A stretch of 64,000 nt of DNA from Eubacterium sp. (GCA_022796875.1 JAAWJJ010000007.1:18589-82588); one strand, 5' to 3'; numbered from the stretch's first letter, positions 7,905 through 16,798 are shown. Made by a program: numbers and translations. Notes: generated by a model not told the origin, from the letters alone.

Positions 7905-9713
7905 TTAATCAAATTCTTCCAACGACTTATGCACGACCCATTTTCCGGTTCTTTTTTCCCCGACTCTGGACAGCGCGCCCTGTTTTTGCAGCTTTTCGAT
8001 ATGGTAGCGGACGGTGGCGCAGGGTTCCCCGAGAAGATCTGCCAGCCGCCGCTGGGAAAGGGTTGGAGTCCGGGCCAGCAAACGCAGGATTTCTGATTCG
8101 ATTTTTTCACTGTGGCTGCTTCCGGCGGCGGTATTTCCTCCCGGTCTGCCGCCATGCGAAACAATATCCGTTCCGGGCCGAATCATTTCATAAGATAATA
8201 TCATATGCTGCCGTTCCCGGTGTTCATCGTAGGAAAAAGATATGACGGAATCAATCTTTTTCAGATGATAGACCAGGGTATTGCGATGAATATGCAGCGC
8301 TTTGGCGGCAAGCGACATATTCCGTTCACAGATCAGATAATGATAGAGCGTATCTGCGTAGTTGGTGTGATGGGAAGCGTCGTAATCCAGCAGTTTTTTT
8401 AAAGCGGGATGCAAAAAAGCATGGAGGGATTCCGTTTTGCAGAATACGTTTGACAGGTGATCCATGTAATACTGCTGATAGAGGAAAAGTGTCGGGAACG
8501 GATGGCGGGAAGAGCCAAGCGTGATCGAACGCAGCGCCTGTATATGATATTCCCTAAGGTCATAAATGTTTGAAAAAGGACTGCTTATTCCCGCAAACAC
8601 CCCGTATTCTTCGCAAATACTGCGGATCTGCGCCAGATCCCGGGCCGGAAAAAGGCTGTCTGTATCAAAGATAAAAACGATTACCACACAACCCTGGTAG
8701 AGCAGCGACATGGCGTTTGGGAAACGCGTTTCAAACAGCGCGCGCAGATGCATGGTATTGACAAGGCTGGAACTGCGGGTAGCGTCGATGACCATACAGT
8801 ACAGGCTGTCGGTAAATTCGTTTTCCAGGTAGGCGGTATTCCCCTGATAGTGTTTTCCGACCGTCATTTTTCCGTTTAAAATATCCCGCAGGAAAAATTC
8901 GTGGTGAAATCCACGGTTGCTGCGGATAAATTCGTCTTTTTTCAGCTGCTGGTTAATGGCCAGTTTTAAAATATAAGCCAGTTTTAAATCAAGGTCTGTT
9001 AATTTTCGATTGACTTCCGTGATCACAAAATGTCCCATATCTTTCTGAGAATCAATCTGTGCGGCGATTATCCGGCAGGGTGGGTTTTTTAAATCAACCA
9101 GTATCGGCTGATCGCTGTCTTTCGATTTTCGGTAATATCCTGACTGTTTCATAATACGAAATTCTTCCTGTGAAAAACCACCGTTTTCTACAATACTTTT
9201 ACCGATTATGTCCAAATTGGAGTCGATAATGGCCGTGGATTCGATCAGCCGGAAATCCGGGTTAAACAGGTAAATTGGATTCAAAAAAACGGTATAGGCG
9301 GTTTGGATCAATTCCCGGATGCCTCCCTCTAAAAAGAGAATGGAGAGCAGGGTTTCCGACCATTGGGAAATACCATTTGTTTCATCAAAGTATGCCTGCA
9401 GTTTTCGGATGACGTTCTCTGGGTGATCAGACTGAACGGTCAATATTGTGCAGGGACAGGGAGGGGCCGTATCAAATAGCGGCCGGCCGATATCATCCGT
9501 GATATACAGGATACACATATCGGGAACAGTTTCCAGAGTCTGTAACAGGGATTTTTCTGCGATTACATACAGGTAGCGGACAGAACAGGGATTCACATGG
9601 GAATCCGGCAGGACTTCCACATACCCTACGAGAGAATAAAGTACAGAGGATACGCTTAAAGTTATTTTGGCAGGGTCAAATATGGATTGGATGTTGCGGA
9701 TATGGTTGTACAT
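7905..9713 (-). CDS. PucR/CdaR-like transcriptional regulator with an extra C-terminal winged helix
   Basis: A 602-aa cytoplasmic protein. The middle (about residues 270-420) resembles the GGDEF-like CdaR domain. Near residues 447-490 is the PucR-type helix-turn-helix, with SLAAKALHIHRNTLVYHLKK, which binds DNA as a Fis-like module. Unusually, about 60 more residues follow a short Gly/Ser linker. They read LSQRRLADLLGEPCATVRYH and form a second, MarR/ArsR-like winged helix. PucR-family proteins usually end after the first module, so this is a fusion with two DNA-binding domains. The gene is divergent from the MFS transporter and URO-D gene, with 227 bp between starts, and probably controls them. 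Ribosome site: GGAGG before ATG 9713. Confidence 0.85.
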   Translation of the reverse strand: MYNHIRNIQSIFDPAKITLSVSSVLYSLVGYVEVLPDSHVNPCSVRYLYVIAEKSLLQTLETVPDMCILYITDDIGRPLFDTAPPCPCTILTVQSDHPENVIRKLQAYFDETNGISQWSETLLSILFLEGGIRELIQTAYTVFLNPIYLFNPDFRLIESTAIIDSNLDIIGKSIVENGGFSQEEFRIMKQSGYYRKSKDSDQPILVDLKNPPCRIIAAQIDSQKDMGHFVITEVNRKLTDLDLKLAYILKLAINQQLKKDEFIRSNRGFHHEFFLRDILNGKMTVGKHYQGNTAYLENEFTDSLYCMVIDATRSSSLVNTMHLRALFETRFPNAMSLLYQGCVVIVFIFDTDSLFPARDLAQIRSICEEYGVFAGISSPFSNIYDLREYHIQALRSITLGSSRHPFPTLFLYQQYYMDHLSNVFCKTESLHAFLHPALKKLLDYDASHHTNYADTLYHYLICERNMSLAAKALHIHRNTLVYHLKKIDSVISFSYDEHRERQHMILSYEMIRPGTDIVSHGGRPGGNTAAGSSHSEKIESEILRLLARTPTLSQRRLADLLGEPCATVRYHIEKLQKQGALSRVGEKRTGKWVVHKSLEEFD

Positions 9714-9854
9714 GGCGGCCTCCTTTAAAATAGTATCGTTTTCACTCCTGCGAACGGCAAACAGGACAGCTATGCCTGCGGGGTATTTGGCTTATGGGGT
9801 AATTATAGCAGGTGAATGATTGATTGCGTTTATACAATACAGAACAAAAAACGC

Positions 9855-9875
9855 GCATATTTTCATAGAATATGC
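9855..9875. promoter_or_regulatory. Inverted repeat between divergent genes, candidate operator for the PucR-like regulator
   Basis: GCATATT-N7-AATATGC is a perfect inverted repeat with 7-bp arms. It lies 25 bp upstream of a TAGAAT hexamer (9901-9906) that could be the -10 of the transporter gene. No good -35 is present at the expected place, which fits an activator-dependent promoter. Confidence 0.4.
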
Positions 9876-9940
9876 CGAAATTCCTGTAAATTTCAGATGA
9901 TAGAATCTTTGTAAAAATAATGTATGGGAGGGTTTTTCAA

Positions 9941-11194
9941 ATGAAAGCTAAGTGGTACGGACCGAAGCAGATTCTAATGATTGTTTTTACAGGGATTCTT
10001 CTTTTGATCGATGCGAGTATCGTAGGGGGATCCACGAACACCGTTTTGCCGGCAATGGCGGAAGCGCATGGATGGGACGCGAATTTCCTGAACATTTTTG
10101 CCGGCCTCGGATGCGTGCTGGACGGCGTAGGCGTTTTGTTTTGGGCAAAGTTTGCGCGGAAATCGGCGAAAAAGCTGGCGGCGGCCGGATTGTTTCTTCA
10201 GGCGGCGTGCCTGGTTGTCTTTGGTTATACGAATAATCTGGGCGTGCTGATCCTTATGATCCTGGTGATGGGCCTTGCCGGCTCGATGTTTGCGTCTACC
10301 GCGGTTATGACGCTGACCGCAAACTGGTGGCCGACGAAAAAAGCGATCGTCCTGGGATATTCCACGATGGGAATCATACTGATGTCTATCGTTTATGCGC
10401 CGTATATTCCGGTGGCGTTTGCTGCGATTGGAATCGGGCCTACGAATTTGTGGCTTGCCGTAGCGATTGCCGTTATGGGCGTCATCAGCCTGGCGTTGGT
10501 AAAGGATACGCCGGAGGAGGCCGGAACGACGCCGGACGGGATGACAGGAGTATCGTTAGATAAGGCAAAAGAGATTTCCAGGCAATTAGCAGAATATAAG
10601 AGTCCATATACGTTCCAAAAACTGGCAAAGAATCCTAATAACTGGTGCGTAGCTTTTGCCATGGGGATTTCACTGATGGTGGCCATGACGTTTATTGCAA
10701 CGACGATTCCGGCGTTATTGTCATTCCAATATGATTACGGACAGGCGATTGCGATCTTTTCGGTCGGAGGAGTCGCGGCGCTGGCCGGTTCCTGGATTCT
10801 CGGAATGGTGGACTTAAAAATCGGGACGAAAAAAACCGTGGTTATTTTCCTGGTAATTATGCTTGTCGGGGCAATTTCCTGCTGCCTTATGCCGAAAGCA
10901 ATTATGGCGGCATGGGTTGCCGGTATGATTTTCATGTTTACAAACGGCGGCGCCAAAAATCTGCTGCCGTCATATGTGGCGACGATTTACGGACGCTGGG
11001 ATTATCCGGCGGCTTACCGGATGATCGGTACGATCGGCCTTGTGATGTGCGGTCTGGGCGTTATGATAACCGGATTTTTCAAAAGTTATATGAGTATGTA
11101 TATTTTCGATATTGTGCTGGTTATTATTGCGATTATCCTTGCGGTTATTGCAAAAGACAAATTTATCGGGAAAAAGGACGAGATGGAGGCATAA
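9941..11194 (+). CDS. MFS transporter, oxalate/formate-antiporter-like
   Basis: The protein (417 aa from ATG 9941) has 12 predicted membrane helices and a central cytoplasmic loop near residues 190-225 (DTPEEAGTTPDGMTG). I chose ATG 9941 over the in-frame ATG at 9920 because the ribosome site GGGAGGG (9926-9932) lies between them. Membrane-edge motifs such as NTVLPAMAEAHGWD and the GxxxD loop fit the major facilitator superfamily, nearest in style to the OFA organic-acid group. It likely imports a small organic compound. The URO-D-like gene follows after only 15 bp, so the transporter probably brings in that enzyme's substrate or a related compound. The regulator is divergent. Confidence 0.85.
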   Translation: MKAKWYGPKQILMIVFTGILLLIDASIVGGSTNTVLPAMAEAHGWDANFLNIFAGLGCVLDGVGVLFWAKFARKSAKKLAAAGLFLQAACLVVFGYTNNLGVLILMILVMGLAGSMFASTAVMTLTANWWPTKKAIVLGYSTMGIILMSIVYAPYIPVAFAAIGIGPTNLWLAVAIAVMGVISLALVKDTPEEAGTTPDGMTGVSLDKAKEISRQLAEYKSPYTFQKLAKNPNNWCVAFAMGISLMVAMTFIATTIPALLSFQYDYGQAIAIFSVGGVAALAGSWILGMVDLKIGTKKTVVIFLVIMLVGAISCCLMPKAIMAAWVAGMIFMFTNGGAKNLLPSYVATIYGRWDYPAAYRMIGTIGLVMCGLGVMITGFFKSYMSMYIFDIVLVIIAIILAVIAKDKFIGKKDEMEA

Positions 11195-11209
11195 AGGGAG
11201 GCTTACTGT

Positions 11210-12430
11210 ATGAATGAATTTACAAGACAGGACAGGATCGACGCGGTTGTTTCCTGCCGGGAGCCGGACCGCGTCCCGTTCTGTATTAATGTGAATAATT
11301 ACTATTCCATAGAGTATGGGTTGTCTATGTACAATGTTATGAAAGACGCCCGGTTTTTCGGGCCGGTGTTAAAGCGGTTTGCCGTTGATTTGAATCCGGA
11401 TCTGATTGGGATGCCGATTACATATCCGCTGGACGCTTTTCGGATTTCCGGGTACCGGAATGTAAAATATCCGGGACCGGATCAAAATCATCCGGTAGAC
11501 ACGCCGTTTCAGTTTCTGGATTCCAGTTATATGGAAGAAGAGGATTATGAAGTTTACCTGAAAGATCCGACCGCATTTTTGTTTCGCAATGTATTTGCAA
11601 GGCAGTATCAGGCTTTTGAGGCGCTTGGGAACCTGACGGTCAACGGCCTGTGCAACGCTTCCATTTACGGGATGGCGGCTTTTGGAAACCCGGCGGTAAA
11701 AGAGGCCTTACAGAAAATGATACGGACAGGCGAGATTGTGGCGGAATATCTGGGACAGATGAAAGAGATTGCGGACAGCCTGGAAGAGATGGGATATCCG
11801 GTTTTCGGTACTTCGGGGACATTAAATTCCTTTGATGCGTTTGCAGACAATGTGCGCGGAATTATGGATACCAATGTGGATTTGCTGGATATGCCGGACG
11901 AAGTAAACGAGGCAATGACGCGTTGGGAAGAAAATGCTCTTCCGGGAGATTTGTTTGCCGCAAAAAGCAGCGGATGCAGATATGCGTTTATGCCGCTTCA
12001 TTGCGGCGGAGAAGCGTTTATGTCTTTGGACAATTTTAAAGCATATTACTGGCCTCATGTCAAACGATATGTGCTGGAATTTATCAATCATGGATTGACA
12101 CCGATGCTATTTTGCGAAGGCTCTTTTACTTCGAGGCTGGATATCCTTGCGGACGTTCCGGAGGGAAAAGTCATCTATCTGTTCGAGGACGTAGACCTGG
12201 CGAAAGCAAAAAAGGTTCTTTGCGGGAAAGCCTGCATCATGGGAGGGCTGCAGACCCAGACGCTGATGTTCGGGACAGAAGAAGAAGTCGTGGAAGAAAC
12301 AAAGCGGGCGCTTGATATTTGCGCTCCGGGCGGCGGGTTTATTATGAGCAACTCCATCGCTCTGGATCAGGCGAAAAGAGAAAATATAGAAATCTGGCGC
12401 CAGACAGTGGAACAGTTTGGCGCGTACTGA
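11210..12430 (+). CDS. Uroporphyrinogen decarboxylase (URO-D) superfamily protein, probably corrinoid methyltransferase-like
   Basis: 406 aa, with GGGAGG before ATG 11210. The C-terminal half carries the pattern of URO-D-like proteins from corrinoid demethylation loci: HCGGEAFMSLDNFKAYYWP near residues 264-282, then GLTPMLFCEG and MGGLQTQTLMFGTEEEV. True HemE is shorter, about 350 residues, and its genes sit with other haem genes, which are absent here. Relatives such as MtaA/MtbA transfer methyl groups with a zinc held by His and Cys. Here only HCGG and FCEG cysteines are candidates, so zinc binding is uncertain. No corrinoid protein gene is adjacent. Substrate unknown. It forms an operon with the MFS gene. 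Confidence 0.8.
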   Translation: MNEFTRQDRIDAVVSCREPDRVPFCINVNNYYSIEYGLSMYNVMKDARFFGPVLKRFAVDLNPDLIGMPITYPLDAFRISGYRNVKYPGPDQNHPVDTPFQFLDSSYMEEEDYEVYLKDPTAFLFRNVFARQYQAFEALGNLTVNGLCNASIYGMAAFGNPAVKEALQKMIRTGEIVAEYLGQMKEIADSLEEMGYPVFGTSGTLNSFDAFADNVRGIMDTNVDLLDMPDEVNEAMTRWEENALPGDLFAAKSSGCRYAFMPLHCGGEAFMSLDNFKAYYWPHVKRYVLEFINHGLTPMLFCEGSFTSRLDILADVPEGKVIYLFEDVDLAKAKKVLCGKACIMGGLQTQTLMFGTEEEVVEETKRALDICAPGGGFIMSNSIALDQAKRENIEIWRQTVEQFGAY

Positions 12431-12456
12431 AAATAAATTTGTTTCCCCTTTTATAT

Positions 12457-12510
12457 AATCCCCTTTTAGCGGGAGAGTGAGAGATCATTCCGCTGAAAGG
12501 GGATTATTTT
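12457..12510 (+). terminator. Rho-independent terminator after the URO-D gene
   Basis: AATCCCCTTTTAGCGG pairs with CCGCTGAAAGGGGATT across a short loop, followed by TATTTT. Confidence 0.75.
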
Positions 12511-12517
12511 CATATAT

Positions 12518-12774
12518 GTCGGCTTCTTCCTCTTACAAAAATGTTGCCAGAACATTTTACCGCCGATGGTTTCAGGCAGCAATTTGGGGACAGGGATGTT
12601 CCCAAAAGTCCGAGTGCGCCCGGACGGCGCATTGAGGGCGGTTGTGTCAGAAACCGAAAAATATCCCGGCGGGATTAGACCCTCCATTTGACGGAACAGG
12701 CAGAACAAAATGTTTTGTGCCGTCTGCCGTTCGAAACCAGGAAGTCAATGTTCTTATAATATTTTTTACTATAG
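12518..12774. repeat. Half copy of a long palindromic element (element A)
   Basis: About 255 bp of this gene-free stretch match, on the reverse strand, the left half of element B (about 36,500-36,830). Shared landmarks are the block around GGACGGCGCATTGAGGGCG, the TTTGGGGACAGGGATG block and the ACAAAATGTTTTGTGCCGTC block. Unlike B it has one arm only, so it cannot fold on itself as a whole. It lacks the outer 75-100-bp arms. The rest of the 12,431-12,875 gap holds the terminator before it and the nadA promoter after it. Confidence 0.7.
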
Positions 12775-12807
12775 ACAATCGTGTGGAAATGTCAAATGTA
12801 TATACTA

Positions 12808-12841
12808 CTGTCTTGTCAATAAGAGAAGAGTGTGCTACAAT
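12808..12841 (+). promoter_or_regulatory. nadA operon promoter with candidate NiaR site
   Basis: TTGTCA (12813-12818) and TACAAT (12836-12841) are 17 bp apart. CTGTCTTGTCA (12808-12818) overlaps the -35 and resembles the TGTCTTGACA core I associate with NiaR sites. Since niaR is the last gene of this operon, feedback repression by niacin is likely. The -10 overlaps the upstream in-frame ATG at 12840, which argues for the later nadA start. Confidence 0.55.
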
Positions 12842-12875
12842 GGTCAGCAAAGATAAAAACGGGAGGACAAGCGGT

Positions 12876-13781
12876 ATGCAGATCCAGGAAGAGATTGAAA
12901 AATTGAAACAGGAAAAAAATGCGGTGATTTTAGCGCATTATTATGTGAATGAAGAAGTGCAGGCCATTGCCGATTACGTAGGAGATTCCTTTTATTTGAG
13001 CAAAGCTGCAGCGAAAAGCGATGCCGACGTTATTTTATTTGCCGGCGTATCCTTTATGGGAGAAAGCGCAAAAATATTAAGTCCGGATAAGACTGTGCTG
13101 ATGGCGGACGGACAGGCCGACTGTCCGATGGCGCATATGGTTACATTGGAGGAAATAGAAAAAGTGCGGACGCAGTATGAGGACCTTGCCGTCGTCTGTT
13201 ATATTAATTCTACGGCTGAGATCAAGACGGCGTCGGACGTATGCGTGACGAGCGCGAATGCAGTAAAAATAGTAAGCAGGCTTCCGCAGAAGAATATTTT
13301 CTTTATACCGGACAAGAATCTGGGAGCATATGTGGCAGAACAGGTGCCGCAAAAAAATGTGATCTTATGCAGCGGTTACTGCCCGGTACATAATCATGTG
13401 ACAAAAGAGGCGGTAAAAGCGGCGAAAGCGGCGCATCCAGGCGCAGAATTTCTGGTGCATCCGGAATGTCCGGCGGAGGTATTGGGACTTGCGGACTATA
13501 TCGGGAGCACTTCCGGAATTATACAATATGCGACGGAAAGCACGAAGAGAGAATTTATCATCGGGACGGTTACGGGCGTATTTTATGAATTGCAGCAGAA
13601 AAATCCCGACAAGGCCTTTTACCCGATCGAACCGGAAATGATCTGCACGGATATGATACTGGTGACATTGGAGAAAGTACGACAGGCGTTAGCATGCGGC
13701 TGTAATGAAGTGTCGGTGGTAGAGCGGGTAAAAGAGGGTTCCCTGCCGCCGTTAGACCGGATGTTAAAACTGGCAGAATAA
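12876..13781 (+). CDS. nadA: Quinolinate synthase NadA
   Basis: NadA joins iminoaspartate and dihydroxyacetone phosphate to quinolinate, the second step of de novo NAD synthesis, using a [4Fe-4S] cluster. From ATG 12876 the product has 301 aa, the normal size. Seen motifs: ILAHYYVNEEVQAIADYVGD near the N-terminus, GQADCPMAHMVTLEEI, CSGYCPVHNHV, HPECPAEV and a late CGCNEVSVVERV. The cluster cysteines are most likely those of DCPMA, HPEC and the final CGC. The start is set by GGGAGG at 12861-12866; an ATG at 12840 lies in the -10 hexamer and is rejected. It is first of the nadA-nadB-nadC-niaR cluster. The enzyme is oxygen-sensitive, fitting an anaerobe. Confidence 0.95.
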   Translation: MQIQEEIEKLKQEKNAVILAHYYVNEEVQAIADYVGDSFYLSKAAAKSDADVILFAGVSFMGESAKILSPDKTVLMADGQADCPMAHMVTLEEIEKVRTQYEDLAVVCYINSTAEIKTASDVCVTSANAVKIVSRLPQKNIFFIPDKNLGAYVAEQVPQKNVILCSGYCPVHNHVTKEAVKAAKAAHPGAEFLVHPECPAEVLGLADYIGSTSGIIQYATESTKREFIIGTVTGVFYELQQKNPDKAFYPIEPEMICTDMILVTLEKVRQALACGCNEVSVVERVKEGSLPPLDRMLKLAE

Positions 13782-13901
13782 GTAAAAACGATTTTTTAAA
13801 AGAAGAAAAGCAATGCTGTGAGGCAGAGAAAGGATTTCAAAGCGGAGAAAGGATTATAAAGCGGAGAAAAACCGATATTGTGAAAAGTTTGGAGAGGGAA
13901 T

Positions 13902-15215
13902 ATGGAAACAGATATAGTAATTGTGGGGAGCGGTTGTTCGGGTTTATACTGTGCGTTAAACCTGCCGCGTGATAAAAAAATTATCATCATAACAAAGGAT
14001 AAGGCGGAAAACAACGATTCTTTTCTGGCGCAGGGCGGTATTTGCATGCTGCGCAACGAAGAGGACTACAACAGCTATTTTATGGATACGATGCGCGCCG
14101 GCCATTATGAAAACGACGAACGGTCCGTAGATATCATGATACGTTCGTCGCAGGATACGATTCGGGATCTGATTGATTATGGAGTGGAGTTTGCGCACGA
14201 AGAAGGGGGCGCGCTGGAATTTACGAGGGAAGGGGCACATTCCAACAAACGTATTTTATTTCATGAGGACATTACCGGAAAAGAGATTACGAGCAAACTT
14301 CTGACGCGGGTAAGAGAGCTGGAAAATGTGGAAATCCGGGAATACTGCACTATGGTGGATATTGTATGCAGGGAAAATACCTGTTATGGCATTGTAGTAC
14401 AGGAACAGGGCCGTACGTTTGAAATTCTGGCGAATTATACGGTGCTTGCCTGCGGCGGAATCGGCGGTTTATATGAACATTCGACGAATTACCGTCATTT
14501 GACGGGGGACGCCCTGGCCATCGCCTTAAAACATCAGATCGAATTAAAAAATGTCAATTATGTGCAGATCCATCCGACCACTCTGTATACGGAAGACGTC
14601 CAGGAACGGAGTTTTCTGATTTCAGAATCCGTGCGCGGAGAAGGCGCGGTGCTGTACAATGCAAAAAAAGAACGGTTTGCCAATGAACTTTTGCCGCGCG
14701 ATGAGCTGACGGATAAGATCAAGGAGCAAATGCGGCTGGATCAGAAACCCTTTGTCTGGCTGTCTATGGAATCAATTCCGAAAGACAAAATTGAATGTCA
14801 TTTTCCGAATATTATGGAATATTGCCGGGAAAAAGGATATGACGTCACAAAAGAATGTATTCCTGTCGTACCGGCGCAGCATTATTTTATGGGCGGCATT
14901 AAAGTGGGGTATTCCAGTGAAACTTCCTGTGCCCAGTTATATGCGGTAGGGGAAACGGCGTGCAACGGCGTGCATGGGAAGAACCGTCTGGCAAGCAATT
15001 CCCTGTTGGAAAGCCTTGTATTTGCGAAACGGGCAGCCAGGGAAATGAGCGGACAGTTTGATACTACCGTGAGGCTCCGATCGGCGGAAAATATCATAGA
15101 TCCGGCGGAGTATGCGGATCAGAATCGGTTAAAAACACAGTACAGGACATGGGTTTTGCAGGAAATAAACAGGGTAGAGGAAATAAGCAGGAAAGAAGAA
15201 TTGTACAGAAAATAA
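13902..15215 (+). CDS. nadB: L-aspartate oxidase NadB (short form)
   Basis: NadB oxidises L-aspartate to iminoaspartate, which NadA consumes. The 437-aa product begins with an FAD dinucleotide motif (IVIVGSGCSGLYCALNL) and has the flavoprotein segments DSFLAQGGI, REGAHSNKRILFHED, YVQIHPTTLY and AQHYFMGGI. The C-terminal NGVHGKNRLASNSLLESLVFA block is characteristic of the fumarate reductase/aspartate oxidase family. E. coli NadB has about 540 residues; this one lacks most of the C-terminal helical domain, which I believe is common in related Clostridia. Its last about 20 residues are encoded in a 29-bp tandem repeat, so the protein end has been altered by slippage. In an anaerobe the electron acceptor is probably fumarate rather than oxygen. 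Confidence 0.95.
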   Translation: METDIVIVGSGCSGLYCALNLPRDKKIIIITKDKAENNDSFLAQGGICMLRNEEDYNSYFMDTMRAGHYENDERSVDIMIRSSQDTIRDLIDYGVEFAHEEGGALEFTREGAHSNKRILFHEDITGKEITSKLLTRVRELENVEIREYCTMVDIVCRENTCYGIVVQEQGRTFEILANYTVLACGGIGGLYEHSTNYRHLTGDALAIALKHQIELKNVNYVQIHPTTLYTEDVQERSFLISESVRGEGAVLYNAKKERFANELLPRDELTDKIKEQMRLDQKPFVWLSMESIPKDKIECHFPNIMEYCREKGYDVTKECIPVVPAQHYFMGGIKVGYSSETSCAQLYAVGETACNGVHGKNRLASNSLLESLVFAKRAAREMSGQFDTTVRLRSAENIIDPAEYADQNRLKTQYRTWVLQEINRVEEISRKEELYRK

Positions 15216-15249
15216 GCAGGAAAGAAGAGCTGTGCAGGAAATAAGCAGG
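15163..15249 (+). repeat. 29-bp tandem repeat at the nadB end
   Basis: AAATAAGCAGGAAAGAAGA plus RYTGTRCAGR recurs at 15181-15209 and 15210-15238. Partial copies lie at 15163 and 15239. It covers the last NadB codons and the stop, and runs into the nadB-nadC spacer. Confidence 0.85.
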
Positions 15250-15281
15250 TATTATGAACAGAGAAGAAAAGGAGAATACAG

Positions 15282-16136
15282 ATGTTTGATAGTATATCAG
15301 GAAAATTAAATGTGGATCCATGGCTGGTCAGCGCCTTAAAAGAAGATGTATCAAGTGAAGACGTTACGACAAATTCCGTTGTCCGCGAAGCAAAACGCGG
15401 ATGTGTGGATTTGATCTGCAAGCAGGACGGCGTTATATGCGGCCTGTACGTATTCCAGCGCGTATTTGAATTGCTGGATGAAAACGTCTGGTTTGAAATG
15501 TATGCAAAAGACGGAGATAAAGCAACGTCCGGGCAGCTTTTGATGACGGTAACAGGCGATATGAAAGCGTTATTGATCGGCGAGAGGACGGCTTTAAATT
15601 ATTTGCAGAGAATGAGCGGTATCGCGACTTACACGAATGAGATTGTGACGCTTTTGGAGGGCAGCAAAATCCGTCTTCTGGACACGAGAAAAACAACGCC
15701 AAACAACCGCGTATTTGAAAAGTATGCGGTAAAAATCGGCGGCGGATGTAATCACCGTTATAATTTGTCGGATGGTGTACTTTTAAAAGACAATCATATC
15801 GGCGCGGCAGGTTCCGTGGCAAAAGCGGTAGAGATGGCGAAAGAATATGCGCCGTTTGTGCGTAAGATCGAAGTGGAAGTAGAAAACATGGATATGGTAA
15901 AAGAAGCGGTAGAGGCCGGAGCAGATATTATCATGCTGGATAACATGACGCATGAGGAAATGGCGGAAGCGGTTGCTTATATTAATGGCCGGGCGGAGAT
16001 TGAATGTTCCGGGAATGTGACGAAAGAAAATATTGCAAAATTAACGAATCTCGGGGTAAACTATATATCAAGCGGGGCATTGACCCATTCGGCGCCGATT
16101 TTGGATATTTCCCTGAAACATTTAAGAGAAGTATAA
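15282..16136 (+). CDS. nadC: Nicotinate-nucleotide pyrophosphorylase (quinolinate phosphoribosyltransferase) NadC
   Basis: NadC condenses quinolinate with PRPP, releasing CO2, to give nicotinate mononucleotide. The 284-aa length is standard. Seen: an N-terminal EDVSSEDVTTNSVV segment, the PRPP/quinolinate region ERTALNYLQRMSGIAT, RLLDTRKTTPNNR, KIGGGCNHRYNLSDGVLLKD, and late beta-barrel motifs ADIIMLDNMT and IECSGNVTKENI. All are typical of type II phosphoribosyltransferases. It sits 66 bp after nadB and 67 bp before niaR on the same strand, in one operon. Ribosome site GAAAAGGAG lies before ATG 15282. Confidence 0.96.
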   Translation: MFDSISGKLNVDPWLVSALKEDVSSEDVTTNSVVREAKRGCVDLICKQDGVICGLYVFQRVFELLDENVWFEMYAKDGDKATSGQLLMTVTGDMKALLIGERTALNYLQRMSGIATYTNEIVTLLEGSKIRLLDTRKTTPNNRVFEKYAVKIGGGCNHRYNLSDGVLLKDNHIGAAGSVAKAVEMAKEYAPFVRKIEVEVENMDMVKEAVEAGADIIMLDNMTHEEMAEAVAYINGRAEIECSGNVTKENIAKLTNLGVNYISSGALTHSAPILDISLKHLREV

Positions 16137-16203
16137 AACAACATTTGGTAAAACAGGCAATTGCTTTACCTATCCTATGGAAATTCAGAAGGGAGCTGCA
16201 GGG

Positions 16204-16743
16204 ATGGACGGAGAAAGCAGGAGAAAAAAACTGGTGGAGATATTGGAAAACAGCGATACCGTAGTTTCCGGCGCGAAACTGTCGGAAATGCTTCATGTCA
16301 GCAGACAGGTCATTGTTCAGGATATTTGCGTTTTAAGGGCGTCAAGAACGGAAATTCTGTCTACGACAAGAGGATATTATATCAATTCCATGCCAAAGTC
16401 CGGAAAAAAGAGGATTTTTAAAGTGTATCATGAAAATGACGAACTGACAAAAGAAATGAATCTGATCGTAGACCTTGGAGCTGTCCTGGACGATGTATTT
16501 GTTTATCATAAAGTCTACGGTGTGATTCAGGCGCCGATGAACATCCGCTCTCGCCGTGACGTGCAGAATTATTTACAGGATATAGAAACCGGAAAATCCA
16601 GGCCGCTTATGAATCTGACTTCCGGTTATCATTATCATACCGTCAGCGCGGATTCCGAACATATATTGGATCTGGTGCAGGAACAATTAAAGGAGAACGG
16701 CTTTTTAGCCCCTCTCCTTGATTTTGAACCTGTAGAATTCTGA
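16204..16743 (+). CDS. niaR: NiaR-type niacin-responsive repressor (HTH_11 + 3H domain)
   Basis: The 179-aa protein has an N-terminal helix-turn-helix (residues 1-60, GAKLSEMLHVSRQVIVQDIC). A 3H domain follows, with the conserved histidines in VYHKVYGVI, GYHYHTV and SEHILD, which hold a metal in the nicotinate-binding site. NiaR represses NAD synthesis and niacin uptake genes when niacin is present. Start ATG 16204 is preferred over ATG 16177 because GGGAG at 16191-16195 is correctly spaced. As the last gene of the nad cluster it should control its own operon through the site near 12,808. Confidence 0.93.
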   Translation: MDGESRRKKLVEILENSDTVVSGAKLSEMLHVSRQVIVQDICVLRASRTEILSTTRGYYINSMPKSGKKRIFKVYHENDELTKEMNLIVDLGAVLDDVFVYHKVYGVIQAPMNIRSRRDVQNYLQDIETGKSRPLMNLTSGYHYHTVSADSEHILDLVQEQLKENGFLAPLLDFEPVEF

Positions 16744-16798
16744 CAGGCTGCCGCAACTGGGATATTGGCGGCCTCAGACGGACAAAGTATATTTTGTT

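Noticed and set aside
12642..12875. Upstream in-frame extension of nadA
   Set aside because: The ATG at 12,840 lies in the promoter -10, and upstream codons are in the half element A.
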